From the NCBI RefSeq assembly GCF_024158145.1, contig NZ_JAMYXM010000008.1, forward strand, positions 36,339-100,338: 64,000 nucleotides of DNA, in the 5' to 3' direction. A model generated the notes under the pieces. That model saw nothing but the letters and a program-made list of their open reading frames with translations, was not told where the DNA came from and ran no database searches. The DNA is from Notoacmeibacter sp. MSK16QG-6. GTDB taxonomy: Bacteria; Pseudomonadota; Alphaproteobacteria; Rhizobiales; Rhizobiaceae. Made by a program: the position numbers and the translations under genes. Below are positions 29,029-36,923 of the stretch, piece by piece. How positions within the stretch are numbered: the first letter of the stretch is position 1; each line of letters opens with the position of its first letter.

Positions 29029-29392
29029 CACTCCCCTCCCCCGCCGCACTCAGGTCCGCCTGACCAGGGAGATCAATCGAGGCGCCCGATGCGCCGAACA
29101 GACCAACGATCTGCGTTGCGCCCAGCAGGATGCCTGCGACCAGCACGACATACATCAGCCGCCGCGCGAAATCGTTGAGCTCGCCGCCGAAGATCAGCAT
29201 GCCGCCGGCGACCGCGACAGCAGCAAGGGCGATGAAGCCCGCGACCGGGCCCGTGATCGATTCCTGGATCGTCTGCAGGGGGCCTTCCCAGGGCAGGCTG
29301 CCGCCGGAACTGGCAAGCGCCGGTGACGCTGCGACGCAAGCGATGGCAATCAAGAGCCCCAAAGTCACGGGGTGGCGGAATTTATGCGGCAT
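29021..29392 (-). CDS. trbC: Conjugative pilin precursor TrbC (VirB2-like)
   Basis: Pilin subunit, 123 residues: N-terminal signal peptide ([21 protein letters not shown]) and two hydrophobic segments ([35 protein letters not shown]). ATG 29392 has GAGGA at ribosome distance and is preferred to ATG 29404. The TraF peptidase at 3161 is the likely processing enzyme. It overlaps trbB by 11 bases and trbD by eight. Confidence 0.92.
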   Translation of the reverse strand: MPHKFRHPVTLGLLIAIACVAASPALASSGGSLPWEGPLQTIQESITGPVAGFIALAAVAVAGGMLIFGGELNDFARRLMYVVLVAGILLGATQIVGLFGASGASIDLPGQADLSAAGEGSDG

Positions 29393-30353
29393 GGCTGTCC
29401 TCATCGATCTGTGCGTGATGTTCGGTTTCGTAAGTCGCGCCGTCGAAGCCTCTGAGCCGCATCACATCGCGGATACGGCGACCTGTGGCGGTGCGTTCAA
29501 TGGAAACGACGAGATCGACCGCTTCCGCGATGACCTCGCGCATTGGCTGCTGGCTCGCTTCTGCGGTGAGCTGCTCGAGACGCCGGAGAGCGGAATGCGC
29601 GTTGTTGGCGTGAATTGTCGTGATCCCGCCCGGGTGACCGGTGTTCCAGGCCTTCAACAGCGTCAGTGCAGCGCCGTCCCGGACCTCGCCGACGATGATG
29701 CGGTCCGGCCGAAGACGCATGGTGCTCTTGAGCAGGCGGCCCATGTCGACCGTGTCCGTCGTGTGCAGGCAAACCGCGTTTTCCGCGGCGCACTGGATCT
29801 CGGCCGTGTCTTCGAGAATGAGCAGGCGGTGTGCGGGTGTTTCGCTGACGATCTCGGCGATCACCGCATTGGCCAGGGTCGTCTTGCCCGACCCGGTGCC
29901 ACCCGAGACGACAATGTTCAGGCGGTCGTGAACTGCGTGACGGATCAGGCTGGCCTGCAGCTTGGTCATGACGCCGCTGGACACATAGTCCGACAGCGGG
30001 ATCAGGCGGGACGCGCGCCGGCGGATTGTAAAGCTCGGAGCGCTGACGACCGGCGGCAACAGCCCTTCGAAGCGGTGGCCATCGATCGGTAACTCGCCGG
30101 AGATGATCGGCTGGTCCTCGTCGACCTCCGTTTGCAGGGCATGCGCGACGCTGCCGATAATGATCTCGGCCGCACCTGGCCTGAGCTCGCCGATGCGCTC
30201 GATCCCCTCCCCCAGTCGTTCGACGAAAAGACGACCGTCGGGATTGAGCATGACCTCGACAACGTCGACGTCCTCAAGCGCGGCGCAGATCGTCTCACCA
30301 AGCGCATCGCGCAGCTTGCGGATCAGCCGTGACCGGGAGGACGACGCAGTCAT
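29382..30353 (-). CDS. trbB: P-type conjugative transfer ATPase TrbB (VirB11-like)
   Basis: Hexameric ATPase of the secretion/traffic family, 323 residues. Walker [14 protein letters not shown] (about residue 150), Walker B-like [12 protein letters not shown], and [16 protein letters not shown] and [16 protein letters not shown] blocks. First gene of the trb operon here; on Ti-type plasmids traI normally precedes it, but no traI frame is found in the 500 bases upstream. Its ribosome site AGAGGGGGGA is within a hairpin. Confidence 0.95.
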   Translation of the reverse strand: MTASSSRSRLIRKLRDALGETICAALEDVDVVEVMLNPDGRLFVERLGEGIERIGELRPGAAEIIIGSVAHALQTEVDEDQPIISGELPIDGHRFEGLLPPVVSAPSFTIRRRASRLIPLSDYVSSGVMTKLQASLIRHAVHDRLNIVVSGGTGSGKTTLANAVIAEIVSETPAHRLLILEDTAEIQCAAENAVCLHTTDTVDMGRLLKSTMRLRPDRIIVGEVRDGAALTLLKAWNTGHPGGITTIHANNAHSALRRLEQLTAEASQQPMREVIAEAVDLVVSIERTATGRRIRDVMRLRGFDGATYETEHHAQIDEDSHAA

Positions 30354-30378
30354 AGCGTCCCCCCTCTGGGGGCAGCTT
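30351..30378 (-). promoter_or_regulatory. Hairpin occluding the trbB ribosome-binding site
   Basis: On the minus strand, CCCCC-aga-GGGGG (complement of 30368-30372 and 30360-30364) contains the Shine-Dalgarno sequence five to six bases before the trbB ATG. AGC and GCT flank it and can extend the helix across an internal loop. Sequestering the ribosome site would hold down translation of the first trb gene. Confidence 0.5.
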
Positions 30379-30780
30379 GGGCGCTACTGACTCGACCGAA
30401 CAAGGTTTGCATTACATCCACCGGTACTACTCATGGGTGAGTTCCGGCTTTTGCCGCACGAGGCGGATTCGGTCATCCCGGCAGTTCTGCCGGGGTCTTC
30501 GAATGATTGGTGCTGGAACCGACCCTGGCCGGGGCTTTGACGCGACTCACTTTGCTGAGTCGGGGTCGGATTTGCCGGATTTCTGCGGTTTTAGGACATG
30601 TTGGGGCCAATTGCTGGCGCCGATGCGCCCTCCCCCGGCAAAACTGCCGGGATAGGATTCGGACGTGTGCTTGCAGAACGCTTCAGGTAAGTCATAGAAA
30701 ACACTGAGAGAATCGCTCCACGACCGACGACCATCGCCATTTCGGCCCGACTCGCATTAAGGTTTCATTAACCAAAAACC
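30379..30780. other. Non-coding, hairpin-rich gap between trbB and the repA promoter
   Basis: No supported gene. Hairpins: CCCGGCAG-tt-CTGCCGGG (30477-30494) and CCCGGCA-aaac-TGCCGGG (30634-30651), near-copies of one another; and a nested pair, CCGACCC/GGGTCGG (30519-30525 with 30563-30569) enclosing CGACTCA/TGAGTCG (30543-30549 with 30556-30562). GGATAGGATTCGGACG (30650-30665) resembles the antisense of a tRNA T-arm but no full tRNA fold is found. The trb and rep promoters must lie in or beside this stretch; no 18-bp tra box was seen. Confidence 0.5.
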
Positions 30781-30808
30781 GCTTGCGCCAAATCCGGAAT
30801 CGCCCATA

Positions 30809-30853
30809 GTAATAACGCTTTCCCGCGCGTTGTCTTGGAAAAAGCGTTATTAC
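30809..30853. promoter_or_regulatory. Candidate RepA operator: perfect 13-bp inverted repeat at the repABC promoter
   Basis: GTAATAACGCTTT (30809-30821) and AAAGCGTTATTAC (30841-30853) are exact complements with a 19-base spacer, ending 18 bases before the chosen repA start. A possible -35 (TTGCGC, 30783) and -10 (ATAGTA, 30806) put the left arm over the -10. RepA proteins of repABC plasmids repress their own operon by binding promoter palindromes, so this is the natural candidate site. Confidence 0.65.
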
Positions 30854-30871
30854 AACAGAAGAGAGAATTCG

Positions 30872-32068
30872 GTGGTTCCGGTCATAGAGCAAGACGAGTT
30901 GGATTTCGACGAAGAGATCATCCAACAGGGTGAGTTGATCTCAGACCGGTTGAACATGCTCCGCTTGGAGCAGTACCCACCTGACGCGCAGAAGGGATTG
31001 CGACTGTTTTCTCTTGCCGAGGTGGCTGATTTCATCGGTGTAACCCAAAACCACATCAAGAAACTCCACCTTGATGGAAAGGGCCCTGATCCCACCCTGT
31101 CGTCGTCTGGTAGGCGCTCTTACACGGCAGAGCAAATGCTCGAGCTTCGCCAGTATCTCGACAAACATGGCCGCAGCGACGTGAAGAATTACGTGCCGCG
31201 TCGACGTGACGGCGAGCACCTGCAGGTGATCTCAGTAGTCAATTTCAAGGGCGGTTCAGGCAAGACAACAACCACCGCTCATCTCGCTCAGTATCTCGCC
31301 CTTACGGGACACCGTGTTCTCGCGATCGATCTTGATCCGCAAGCGTCGCTAACGGCGCTTCACGGAGTCCAGCCAGAGCTCGACAAGAATCCTTCCCTGT
31401 TCGAGGCACTGCGCTATGATGATGAGCGGCGCTCAATCAAAGACATAATCCAGGCCACAAACTTCCCTGGATTGGATATTGTTCCCGCGAATTTGGAGCT
31501 CCAAGAGTACGAGTACGAGACCCCGCTCGCGGCAGCCAACTCGCATGAGGGCCGTCTCTTTTTTACGCGCATCTCAAAAGCCTTGAAGGAAGTCGACGAC
31601 GAATACGACGTGGTCGTAATCGATTGTCCCCCGCAGCTTGGCTATTTGACACTGACCGCCCTGACCGCCTCCACCGCCGTGCTCATCACCGTTCATCCTC
31701 AAATGCTGGACATCATGAGCATGAGTCAGTTCCTGCTGATGCTCGGCGGCATCCTGCAATCCATCAAAGGCGCCGGAGCCAAGGTCAAGCTCGACTGGTT
31801 CCGTTTTCTTGCGACGAGGTATGAGGCGACGGATGGGCCGCAGGCGCAGATGGTTGGTTTTATGCAAGCCATGTTCAGCAAGAGAATGCTGAATAATCAA
31901 ATGGTGAAGTCCACCGCGATATCCGACGCCGGCATCACGAAGCAGACAGTCTACGAAGTCGAGCGCGCTCAGTTCGTGCGCGCGACCTATGACCGAGCGA
32001 TCGAGTCTCTGAACGCGGTCAATAGCGAAATCACGGCTCTCGTTCACAAGGCGTGGGGTCGAAAATGA
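30872..32068 (+). CDS. repA: Plasmid partitioning ATPase and autorepressor RepA
   Basis: ParA-type protein for segregation and for repression of repABC. 398 residues from GTG 30872, which has AGAGAG upstream; the frame can be extended to TTG 30830 but that would run through the operator repeat. N-terminal helix-turn-helix (LFSLAEVADFIGVTQNHIKKL, about residues 45-65), deviant Walker A FKGGSGKTTTTAHL (about 125) and VIDCPPQLGYLTL. 78 bases precede repB. Confidence 0.92.
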   Translation: MVPVIEQDELDFDEEIIQQGELISDRLNMLRLEQYPPDAQKGLRLFSLAEVADFIGVTQNHIKKLHLDGKGPDPTLSSSGRRSYTAEQMLELRQYLDKHGRSDVKNYVPRRRDGEHLQVISVVNFKGGSGKTTTTAHLAQYLALTGHRVLAIDLDPQASLTALHGVQPELDKNPSLFEALRYDDERRSIKDIIQATNFPGLDIVPANLELQEYEYETPLAAANSHEGRLFFTRISKALKEVDDEYDVVVIDCPPQLGYLTLTALTASTAVLITVHPQMLDIMSMSQFLLMLGGILQSIKGAGAKVKLDWFRFLATRYEATDGPQAQMVGFMQAMFSKRMLNNQMVKSTAISDAGITKQTVYEVERAQFVRATYDRAIESLNAVNSEITALVHKAWGRK

Positions 32069-32146
32069 TCGAGATTTTGACAGCCGTGCAAATCGCCAAA
32101 AAACAAAGGCAGTTCAAGAAGATATCATCGATTTCGGGTATGACGA

Positions 32147-33142
32147 ATGGCTAGGAAGCACCTTCTCGCAAACATTAGCGCGCAGCCAACCAAGCCGGCG
32201 GAATCCGCTGAAAAAGGCGGGTCACGTGTCGAATACGCGCGGCGCGGCGCATCGCGTTCAATGATGCAATCACTCGATGATCTAGCAGAGAACTCGATGC
32301 GTGTGCTTGAGGGCGATGTGGTCGTCGCACTGGACCCGGAAACATTGGACCCCTCCCCTTATCAGGACCGAATTGGCGAGGACTTGGCCAAGGACCAGGA
32401 ACTCCTCGAAGCGATCAAGGAAGCGGGCCAACATCAGCCTGTGCTCGTTCGGCCGAATCCCAGCGACAGCAACCGTTATATCATTGTGTTCGGACATCGT
32501 AGGGTGCGCGTCGCCAAGAAGCTCGGCCAGAAGGTCAGGGCGGTTATAAAGCCTCTCGAAGAGATCGCCCACGTGGTCGCGCAGGGCCAGGAGAACTCGG
32601 CCAGAGACGATCTGAGCTTCATTGAGAAATCACTCTACGCAAGACGCTTACAAGAGTCCGGCATCGACAAAGGTACGATCAAGAGCGCGCTCACCGTCGA
32701 TGACACCTTGCTGTCTAGAATGCTATCGGTAGCCGAAACGGTCCCTGCTCCCATTTTGGATGCTCTTGGCGCCGCAAAGGGCATTGGGCGTGATCGTTGG
32801 GAAGACCTCAAGAAGACAGTACAAGCGCCTGCGAAATCCGCTCAGGCTCTGGAGCTGGTTCAATCGGACGCTTTCACCGAACTCGACGATGGCGATCGGT
32901 TTGGCTTTCTGCTTGAAAAGCTGAAGGTCTCCGGCTCGAGGAAGCCGAAAAAACAGTCAGCCGCTGAAAAGGCTTGGAGTCTTTCCGACGACGCCGTGAA
33001 GGTCTCGACAAAGGACAGCGGAAAGGCTTTCACCTTGGCGTTGAAGGCCAAGGATGCCTCACAGTTTGGCGCCTATCTCTCGGGGAGACTAGAGCGCCTC
33101 TATCAGGAATTTCAGGAAAACAGAGAGGAGGGCGGCGACTGA
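32147..33142 (+). CDS. repB: Plasmid partitioning protein RepB (ParB family)
   Basis: Centromere-binding partner of RepA, 331 residues. Starts MARKHLLANI as RepB proteins commonly do; ParB N-terminal nuclease-like domain with QHQPVLVRPN, FGHRRVRVAKKLG and GQENSARDDLSFIEK (about residues 95-165), then a helix-turn-helix region and a C-terminal dimerisation part. No GTT-N10-AAC type parS palindrome was recognised nearby. Confidence 0.93.
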   Translation: MARKHLLANISAQPTKPAESAEKGGSRVEYARRGASRSMMQSLDDLAENSMRVLEGDVVVALDPETLDPSPYQDRIGEDLAKDQELLEAIKEAGQHQPVLVRPNPSDSNRYIIVFGHRRVRVAKKLGQKVRAVIKPLEEIAHVVAQGQENSARDDLSFIEKSLYARRLQESGIDKGTIKSALTVDDTLLSRMLSVAETVPAPILDALGAAKGIGRDRWEDLKKTVQAPAKSAQALELVQSDAFTELDDGDRFGFLLEKLKVSGSRKPKKQSAAEKAWSLSDDAVKVSTKDSGKAFTLALKAKDASQFGAYLSGRLERLYQEFQENREEGGD

Positions 33143-33184
33143 ATCAACGGCCGAAACTCTCGGTCAAAGAGAAAATTGGCAAAG

Positions 33185-33231
33185 AAAAAGGCCACCGAAA
33201 TCGCTTCCGGAAGCCCATTCCTTGTGTAGCA
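33185..33231 (-). ncRNA. Countertranscribed RNA of the repABC replicon (incA/ctRNA)
   Basis: Antisense RNA in the repB-repC gap that lowers repC expression and sets incompatibility in repABC plasmids. Minus-strand promoter: TTGACT (complement of 33260-33265), 17 bases, GATTCT (complement of 33237-33242). Terminator: CCGGAA-GCGA-TTTCGG (complement of 33195-33210, a GNRA loop), then TGGCC and a T-run (complement of 33181-33189). Predicted RNA about 45-50 bases. The overlapping palindrome GCTTCCGGAAGC (33203-33214) could form the competing fold in the repC leader. Confidence 0.72.
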
Positions 33232-33333
33232 GCTAGAGAATCGCACTTCCGAGAATCACAGTCAAGGCTCTTTTGAGCCATGAGCGCCTTTTCGGCGAGC
33301 AGTTTTCTATTGCCTAGCGATAGGTGAAAGAAA

Positions 33334-34650
33334 ATGCAGACGCATATCACAACGACGCCCTTTGGGCGGCGGCCGATGACGCTTGGCCAAATGGCAAGCC
33401 AAGTCGCCGCGAAATCCATACGAGAAGGTGCAACGGTCGAGAAATGGAAGGTCTTCCACACGATCCGTGACGCCAGAGAGCCACTCGGTGCCACCGATCG
33501 CGCTTTGGCGATCCTCAACGCGCTCTTGTCCTTCCATCCGGAGAACGAGCTTGCGGCCGAAGGCGAGCTGATCGTATGGCCCTCCAACGAGCAATTGACC
33601 GCTCGCGCCAATGGCATGTCGCCGGCGACCCTGAGACGACATCTGAGCTGCCTGGTCGACTGCGGGCTGATTATCCGCCGCGACAGTCCGAATGGTAAGC
33701 GGTTCGCGCGCAAGGGAAGGGGCGGCCAAGTCGAGCAGGCCTACGGCTTCGATCTCTCGCCGATCGTCGCACGCGCCGAAGAGTTCGCCGAGCTCGCCGA
33801 AGCCGTCCAAGCAGAGAAACGCGCCTACAAGGCCGTCAGAGAGCGTCTGACGCTATTGCGCCGGGATATCGTCAAGATGATCGACGCCGGCCTAGAGGAG
33901 GGCGTGCCGGGCAATTGGGGCCTGATGACGCGCACTTATCAGGATATCATGGCCAAGCTGCCCCGAACGGCGCCCCGCCAGGTTCTGGAGACGATCTGCG
34001 AGGATCTCGAATTGCTCTGGGCGGAAGTGCATGAGGCGCTGGAATCATTCGCGAAATCAGAAAATATGAGCGCCAATGAGTCTCATTCTGAGCGCCACAA
34101 ACAGAATTCAAACCCAGAATCCATATTTGAATCTGAACAGAGCTCTCGAAAAAGAGATGAAGCGAGCGGCACCGCCGAGGAAAACAGCAACCTGCGGAGC
34201 TTGCCGAAGCGGGAGTTGCCTTTGGGTATCGTGCTAGATGCGTGCAGCGATTGGCGCGATCTGGCCAAGGATCAGGAAATCCGCAACTGGCGGGACTTTC
34301 TGGCGGCCGCGGAGGTCGGCCGCGTGATGCTTGGTATCAGTCCGAGCGCGTGGCGCGAGGCCTGCGAGGTCCTCGGCGAGCAGCACGCCACGATTACGCT
34401 CGCCGCGATTTATCAGCGCAACGAGCAGATCAACAGTCCCGGCGGCTATTTGCGTAGCCTGACCGACAAGGCGCGGGAAGGGAAATTCTCGGCCTGGCCG
34501 ATGATCATGGCGCTGTTGAATGCGAAGCTTGAGGCGGACAAAGCGGCGGCAAAGGCAAGCTCTCAAGCCCAGCAAGAGCCGGCGACCAGGGGAGGGGGCT
34601 TCGAAGTGTCTAGTTCGCTTCGTGAATCGATGAAAAAGTGGGATTCATGA
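33334..34650 (+). CDS. repC: Replication initiator RepC
   Basis: Sole initiator of repABC plasmids, acting at an origin inside its own coding region. 438 residues; N-terminal winged-helix RepC domain (WPSNEQLTARANGMSPATLRRHL, about residues 83-105) and a C-terminal RepC domain (LGISPSAWREACEVLG, about 330). The stretch 34060-34180 is more AT-rich than the rest, as expected of the internal origin. AGGTGAAAG precedes the ATG. The leader is overlapped by the antisense RNA described above. Confidence 0.93.
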   Translation: MQTHITTTPFGRRPMTLGQMASQVAAKSIREGATVEKWKVFHTIRDAREPLGATDRALAILNALLSFHPENELAAEGELIVWPSNEQLTARANGMSPATLRRHLSCLVDCGLIIRRDSPNGKRFARKGRGGQVEQAYGFDLSPIVARAEEFAELAEAVQAEKRAYKAVRERLTLLRRDIVKMIDAGLEEGVPGNWGLMTRTYQDIMAKLPRTAPRQVLETICEDLELLWAEVHEALESFAKSENMSANESHSERHKQNSNPESIFESEQSSRKRDEASGTAEENSNLRSLPKRELPLGIVLDACSDWRDLAKDQEIRNWRDFLAAAEVGRVMLGISPSAWREACEVLGEQHATITLAAIYQRNEQINSPGGYLRSLTDKAREGKFSAWPMIMALLNAKLEADKAAAKASSQAQQEPATRGGGFEVSSSLRESMKKWDS

Positions 34651-34693
34651 CGCGCACCGGTGCAAGAGACCCGGTCCTCAATGGGCCACAACG

Positions 34694-34909
34694 TCAGTCG
34701 GTATCGACAAGACAGTCGAAGGCATCAAGCAGGGTGTCGACGATCGTCTGGCCGAGGGCGTTTGCCGCATCGGCAATCTGGCTTTCGTCGCCTGTCCGGG
34801 CGGCTGTGGCGAGGCTCGAACCCTGCTCCACAATGATGCCATTGGCGCGGTCCATGGCCCATTGCGCAAAGTCATCGCGGCTGTTGATGATCAGCGTCTC
34901 TGTTTCCAT
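34694..34909 (-). CDS. Small acidic hypothetical protein
   Basis: 71 residues, acidic and helix-prone (DFAQWAMDRANGIIVEQ, ALGQTIVDTLLDAFDCLVDTD); no known motif. It lies convergent with repC, 43 bases after its stop. The frame has reasonable codon use, but the ribosome site is weak (CGGAG about 14 bases upstream). It could be a plasmid accessory protein; function unknown. Confidence 0.5.
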   Translation of the reverse strand: METETLIINSRDDFAQWAMDRANGIIVEQGSSLATAARTGDESQIADAANALGQTIVDTLLDAFDCLVDTD

Positions 34910-34999
34910 GCGCGTGTGCTCCGGGCTTTACGGTTTGTTTGCCATGTTTTGGCTAGGCGGTGTTGACAAAGTCCCGGATGAGAATCGGCGTTGAGGGAA

Positions 35000-35866
35000 T
35001 TATTCCGGCGTAACCGTGACGCAAACGTCAAGCGCCTCGAACGCCGCGACATCACCGATGAAGCTGCCCGAAACCGGCATGACTTGGCGTATGTGACGCG
35101 CGACGGCGACCGGTATGAGGTTGAAACCACCCACGCTACGATTCGTGGGGTCGAACATGATCCAGCCGGCGCCGGGCAGGTAGACCTCCGCCCAGGCATG
35201 CGTTGAGCCCGAGCCGCTCGAGCCGGTTAGGTTGCGATCTGGGTCGTACAGATAGCCGGAGACGATCCGAGCGCCGAAGCCCAGCGCGCGCACCGCATCG
35301 ACGAACAGCACCGCGAAATCGCGACAAGAGCCTTTGCCGCGTGCCAACGTCTGGACGGGTGACTGCGCGGATTCGTCTTCGCGCTCTTCGTAAACGATCT
35401 GCGCGGCGACGCCCTCGCTAATGTCTTTCAGCAGCGATAGCGTGTCCGTGCCCTCCCGGGCGACAAAGCCCCACGCCCATTCGCGCAGCTCTCCGGTGGA
35501 GTCGAGATAGGCTTGCAAGCGCAGGCCGCCCAGATCGGCCATTTCGTCTTCGCTCAACAGGAAAGGATAGCTCGACGCCGAGGCGGCAATGTCGAAAACT
35601 GGCCATTTCTCGACATCGAGCGTCAGTATGGCGACGCTGTCGATGATGAGCGCGTCGGCGGGTTCGCGGAAGGTTGCCGTCGCCACGCTGTTGCCCGTCA
35701 CGTCATGCGCCCAGCTGACGGCCGCGGCGGGAGAGACCTCCAGCTCATGCTTGTGAAGACGCAGCGTTCGGCTCTCCTTCGGACGCAGTATCAGCCGGTG
35801 GGGGCCGAACGCCGTCGGCTGCCGGTAGCGGTAGGTCGTGCGGTGACGCACGATGAGGCGGGTCAA
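35000..35866 (-). CDS. Transglutaminase-like cysteine peptidase family protein
   Basis: 288 residues: N-terminal transglutaminase-associated beta domain (RHRTTYRYRQPTAFGPHRL) then a transglutaminase core with the catalytic triad visible as Cys in GKGSCRDFA (about residue 180), His in THAWAEVYLPGAGW, and Asp in FDPTN. No signal peptide, so cytoplasmic. Bacterial members act as peptidases or cross-linking enzymes; the substrate is unknown. A stand-alone gene on this strand between the small ORF and the IS element. Confidence 0.85.
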   Translation of the reverse strand: MTRLIVRHRTTYRYRQPTAFGPHRLILRPKESRTLRLHKHELEVSPAAAVSWAHDVTGNSVATATFREPADALIIDSVAILTLDVEKWPVFDIAASASSYPFLLSEDEMADLGGLRLQAYLDSTGELREWAWGFVAREGTDTLSLLKDISEGVAAQIVYEEREDESAQSPVQTLARGKGSCRDFAVLFVDAVRALGFGARIVSGYLYDPDRNLTGSSGSGSTHAWAEVYLPGAGWIMFDPTNRSVGGFNLIPVAVARHIRQVMPVSGSFIGDVAAFEALDVCVTVTPE

Positions 35867-36034
35867 TGGGTCGATCTGGCCGCGGCGATAGGGCGACGCG
35901 AATGGCCCAGGCTCGGGTACGCCGAGTATTCGTAAGCCATGTCAGCCTCCACATACATGCATGGATCGATCATGATCGAAAACGGCGTCTCATTCCAGCC
36001 TTGGGCGGTGCATTTGAAGGACGTCGCATTTTTG

Positions 36035-36887
36035 GAGTCCTACGAGGCTGATTCCCAACGCGATCGAAGCGTGATTCAAGACTGCTTTTTGGGGAGGTGG
36101 TCTTGGTTCGCGGGTTGATGACGGACGAGGAATGGGCGTTCTTTGAGCTCTTCGTGGTGGTGACGGGTGGCAAAAGAGGCCGGCCGCCTTCAGATCATCG
36201 CCGGGTGCTGGACGGTATCTTCTGGATCGCACGCACCGGTGCGCCATGGCGTGACCTTCACGACTATTTCGGTCCATGGACGCGTGTCTACCGCCAGTTC
36301 CGCCGCTGGACACTCGCCGGCGTCTGGGAGCTGATGCTTGAGGCGCTAGCCGAGAGCGGGGCGGTACCCGACAGCCTGCAGATGGTCGATTCCACCATCG
36401 TTCGCGCGCACCATCAGGCTGCGGGCGCTAAAGGGGGACTCAAAAGCAGGGTTTTGGTCGCTCAAAAGGTGGCTTCACGACCAAATACACCTTCGCACCA
36501 ACGCCGAAGGCCTGCCCATAGCCGCGGAGATCACCGGCGGAGAAGTCTCCGACTACAAGGGCTATGACGTCGTGATGAACGCCCATGCGCCGGCTCCGCG
36601 CGTTCTCCTCGCCGACAAGGGCTATGACAGCGACCATATCCGTGAATCGCTCGAGGCTGCTGGTGCGGTGCCAATAATACCGGCCCGCAGAAACCGCAAA
36701 AATCCTGTTCAGATCGACGACTTCGTCTATGCGCTGAGAAACCGTATTGAGCGATGCTTCAACAAGCTACGCTGCTCACGCCGCCTCGCGACCCGCTACG
36801 ACAAGACCGCCGACAGCTACCTCGGCTTCATCCATCTCGCCTCGCTCCGCCTCTGGTTCCGGCACTTCGTCAACAGTACCTAGGCTC
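36035..36887 (+). mobile_element. IS5-family (IS427-like) insertion sequence, decayed
   Basis: About 853 bp bounded by imperfect inverted ends: left GAGTCCTACGAGGCTG and right, read inward, GAGCCTAGGTACTGTTG (start GAG-CCTA shared). It contains one transposase gene split over three frames. No clean target duplication was seen next to the ends. The size fits the IS427 group of IS5. Confidence 0.65.
36097..36883 (+). pseudogene. IS5-family transposase, frame-disrupted
   Basis: The N-terminal part (36097 to about 36440: DEEWAFFELF, RPPSDHRRVLDGIFWIARTG, PWRDLHDYFGPWTRVYRQF, VDSTIVRAHHQAAGAKGG) is in one frame. QGFGRSKGGFTTK continues in the next frame after the AAAAG run near 36441-36446, and IHLRTNAEGLPIAAEITGGE onward in a third frame after the AAATAC near 36482, through DKGYDSDHI and NRIERCFNKLR to the stop at 36883. 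IS427-type elements use one programmed shift; two shifts suggest at least one disabling indel. Confidence 0.7.
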
Positions 36888-36923
36888 GAGATGCGCGATT
36901 TGTACGGCGTTCGCGCTTAATGT

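Noticed and set aside
30377..30655. 92-codon frame in the trb-rep gap
   Set aside because: It runs through several perfect hairpins, has no ribosome site, and resembles no family; treated as non-coding.
30645..30690. Possible tRNA gene on the minus strand near GGATAGGATTCGG
   Set aside because: Only a T-arm-like stretch is visible; acceptor, D and anticodon stems could not be assembled.
30354..30871. traI or an 18-bp tra box ahead of trbB
   Set aside because: No LuxI-family residues occur in any frame and no palindrome near the TGCAGATCTGCA core was found.
32069..32146. parS centromere in the repA-repB gap
   Set aside because: No 16-bp GTT...AAC palindrome could be recognised there or around repC.
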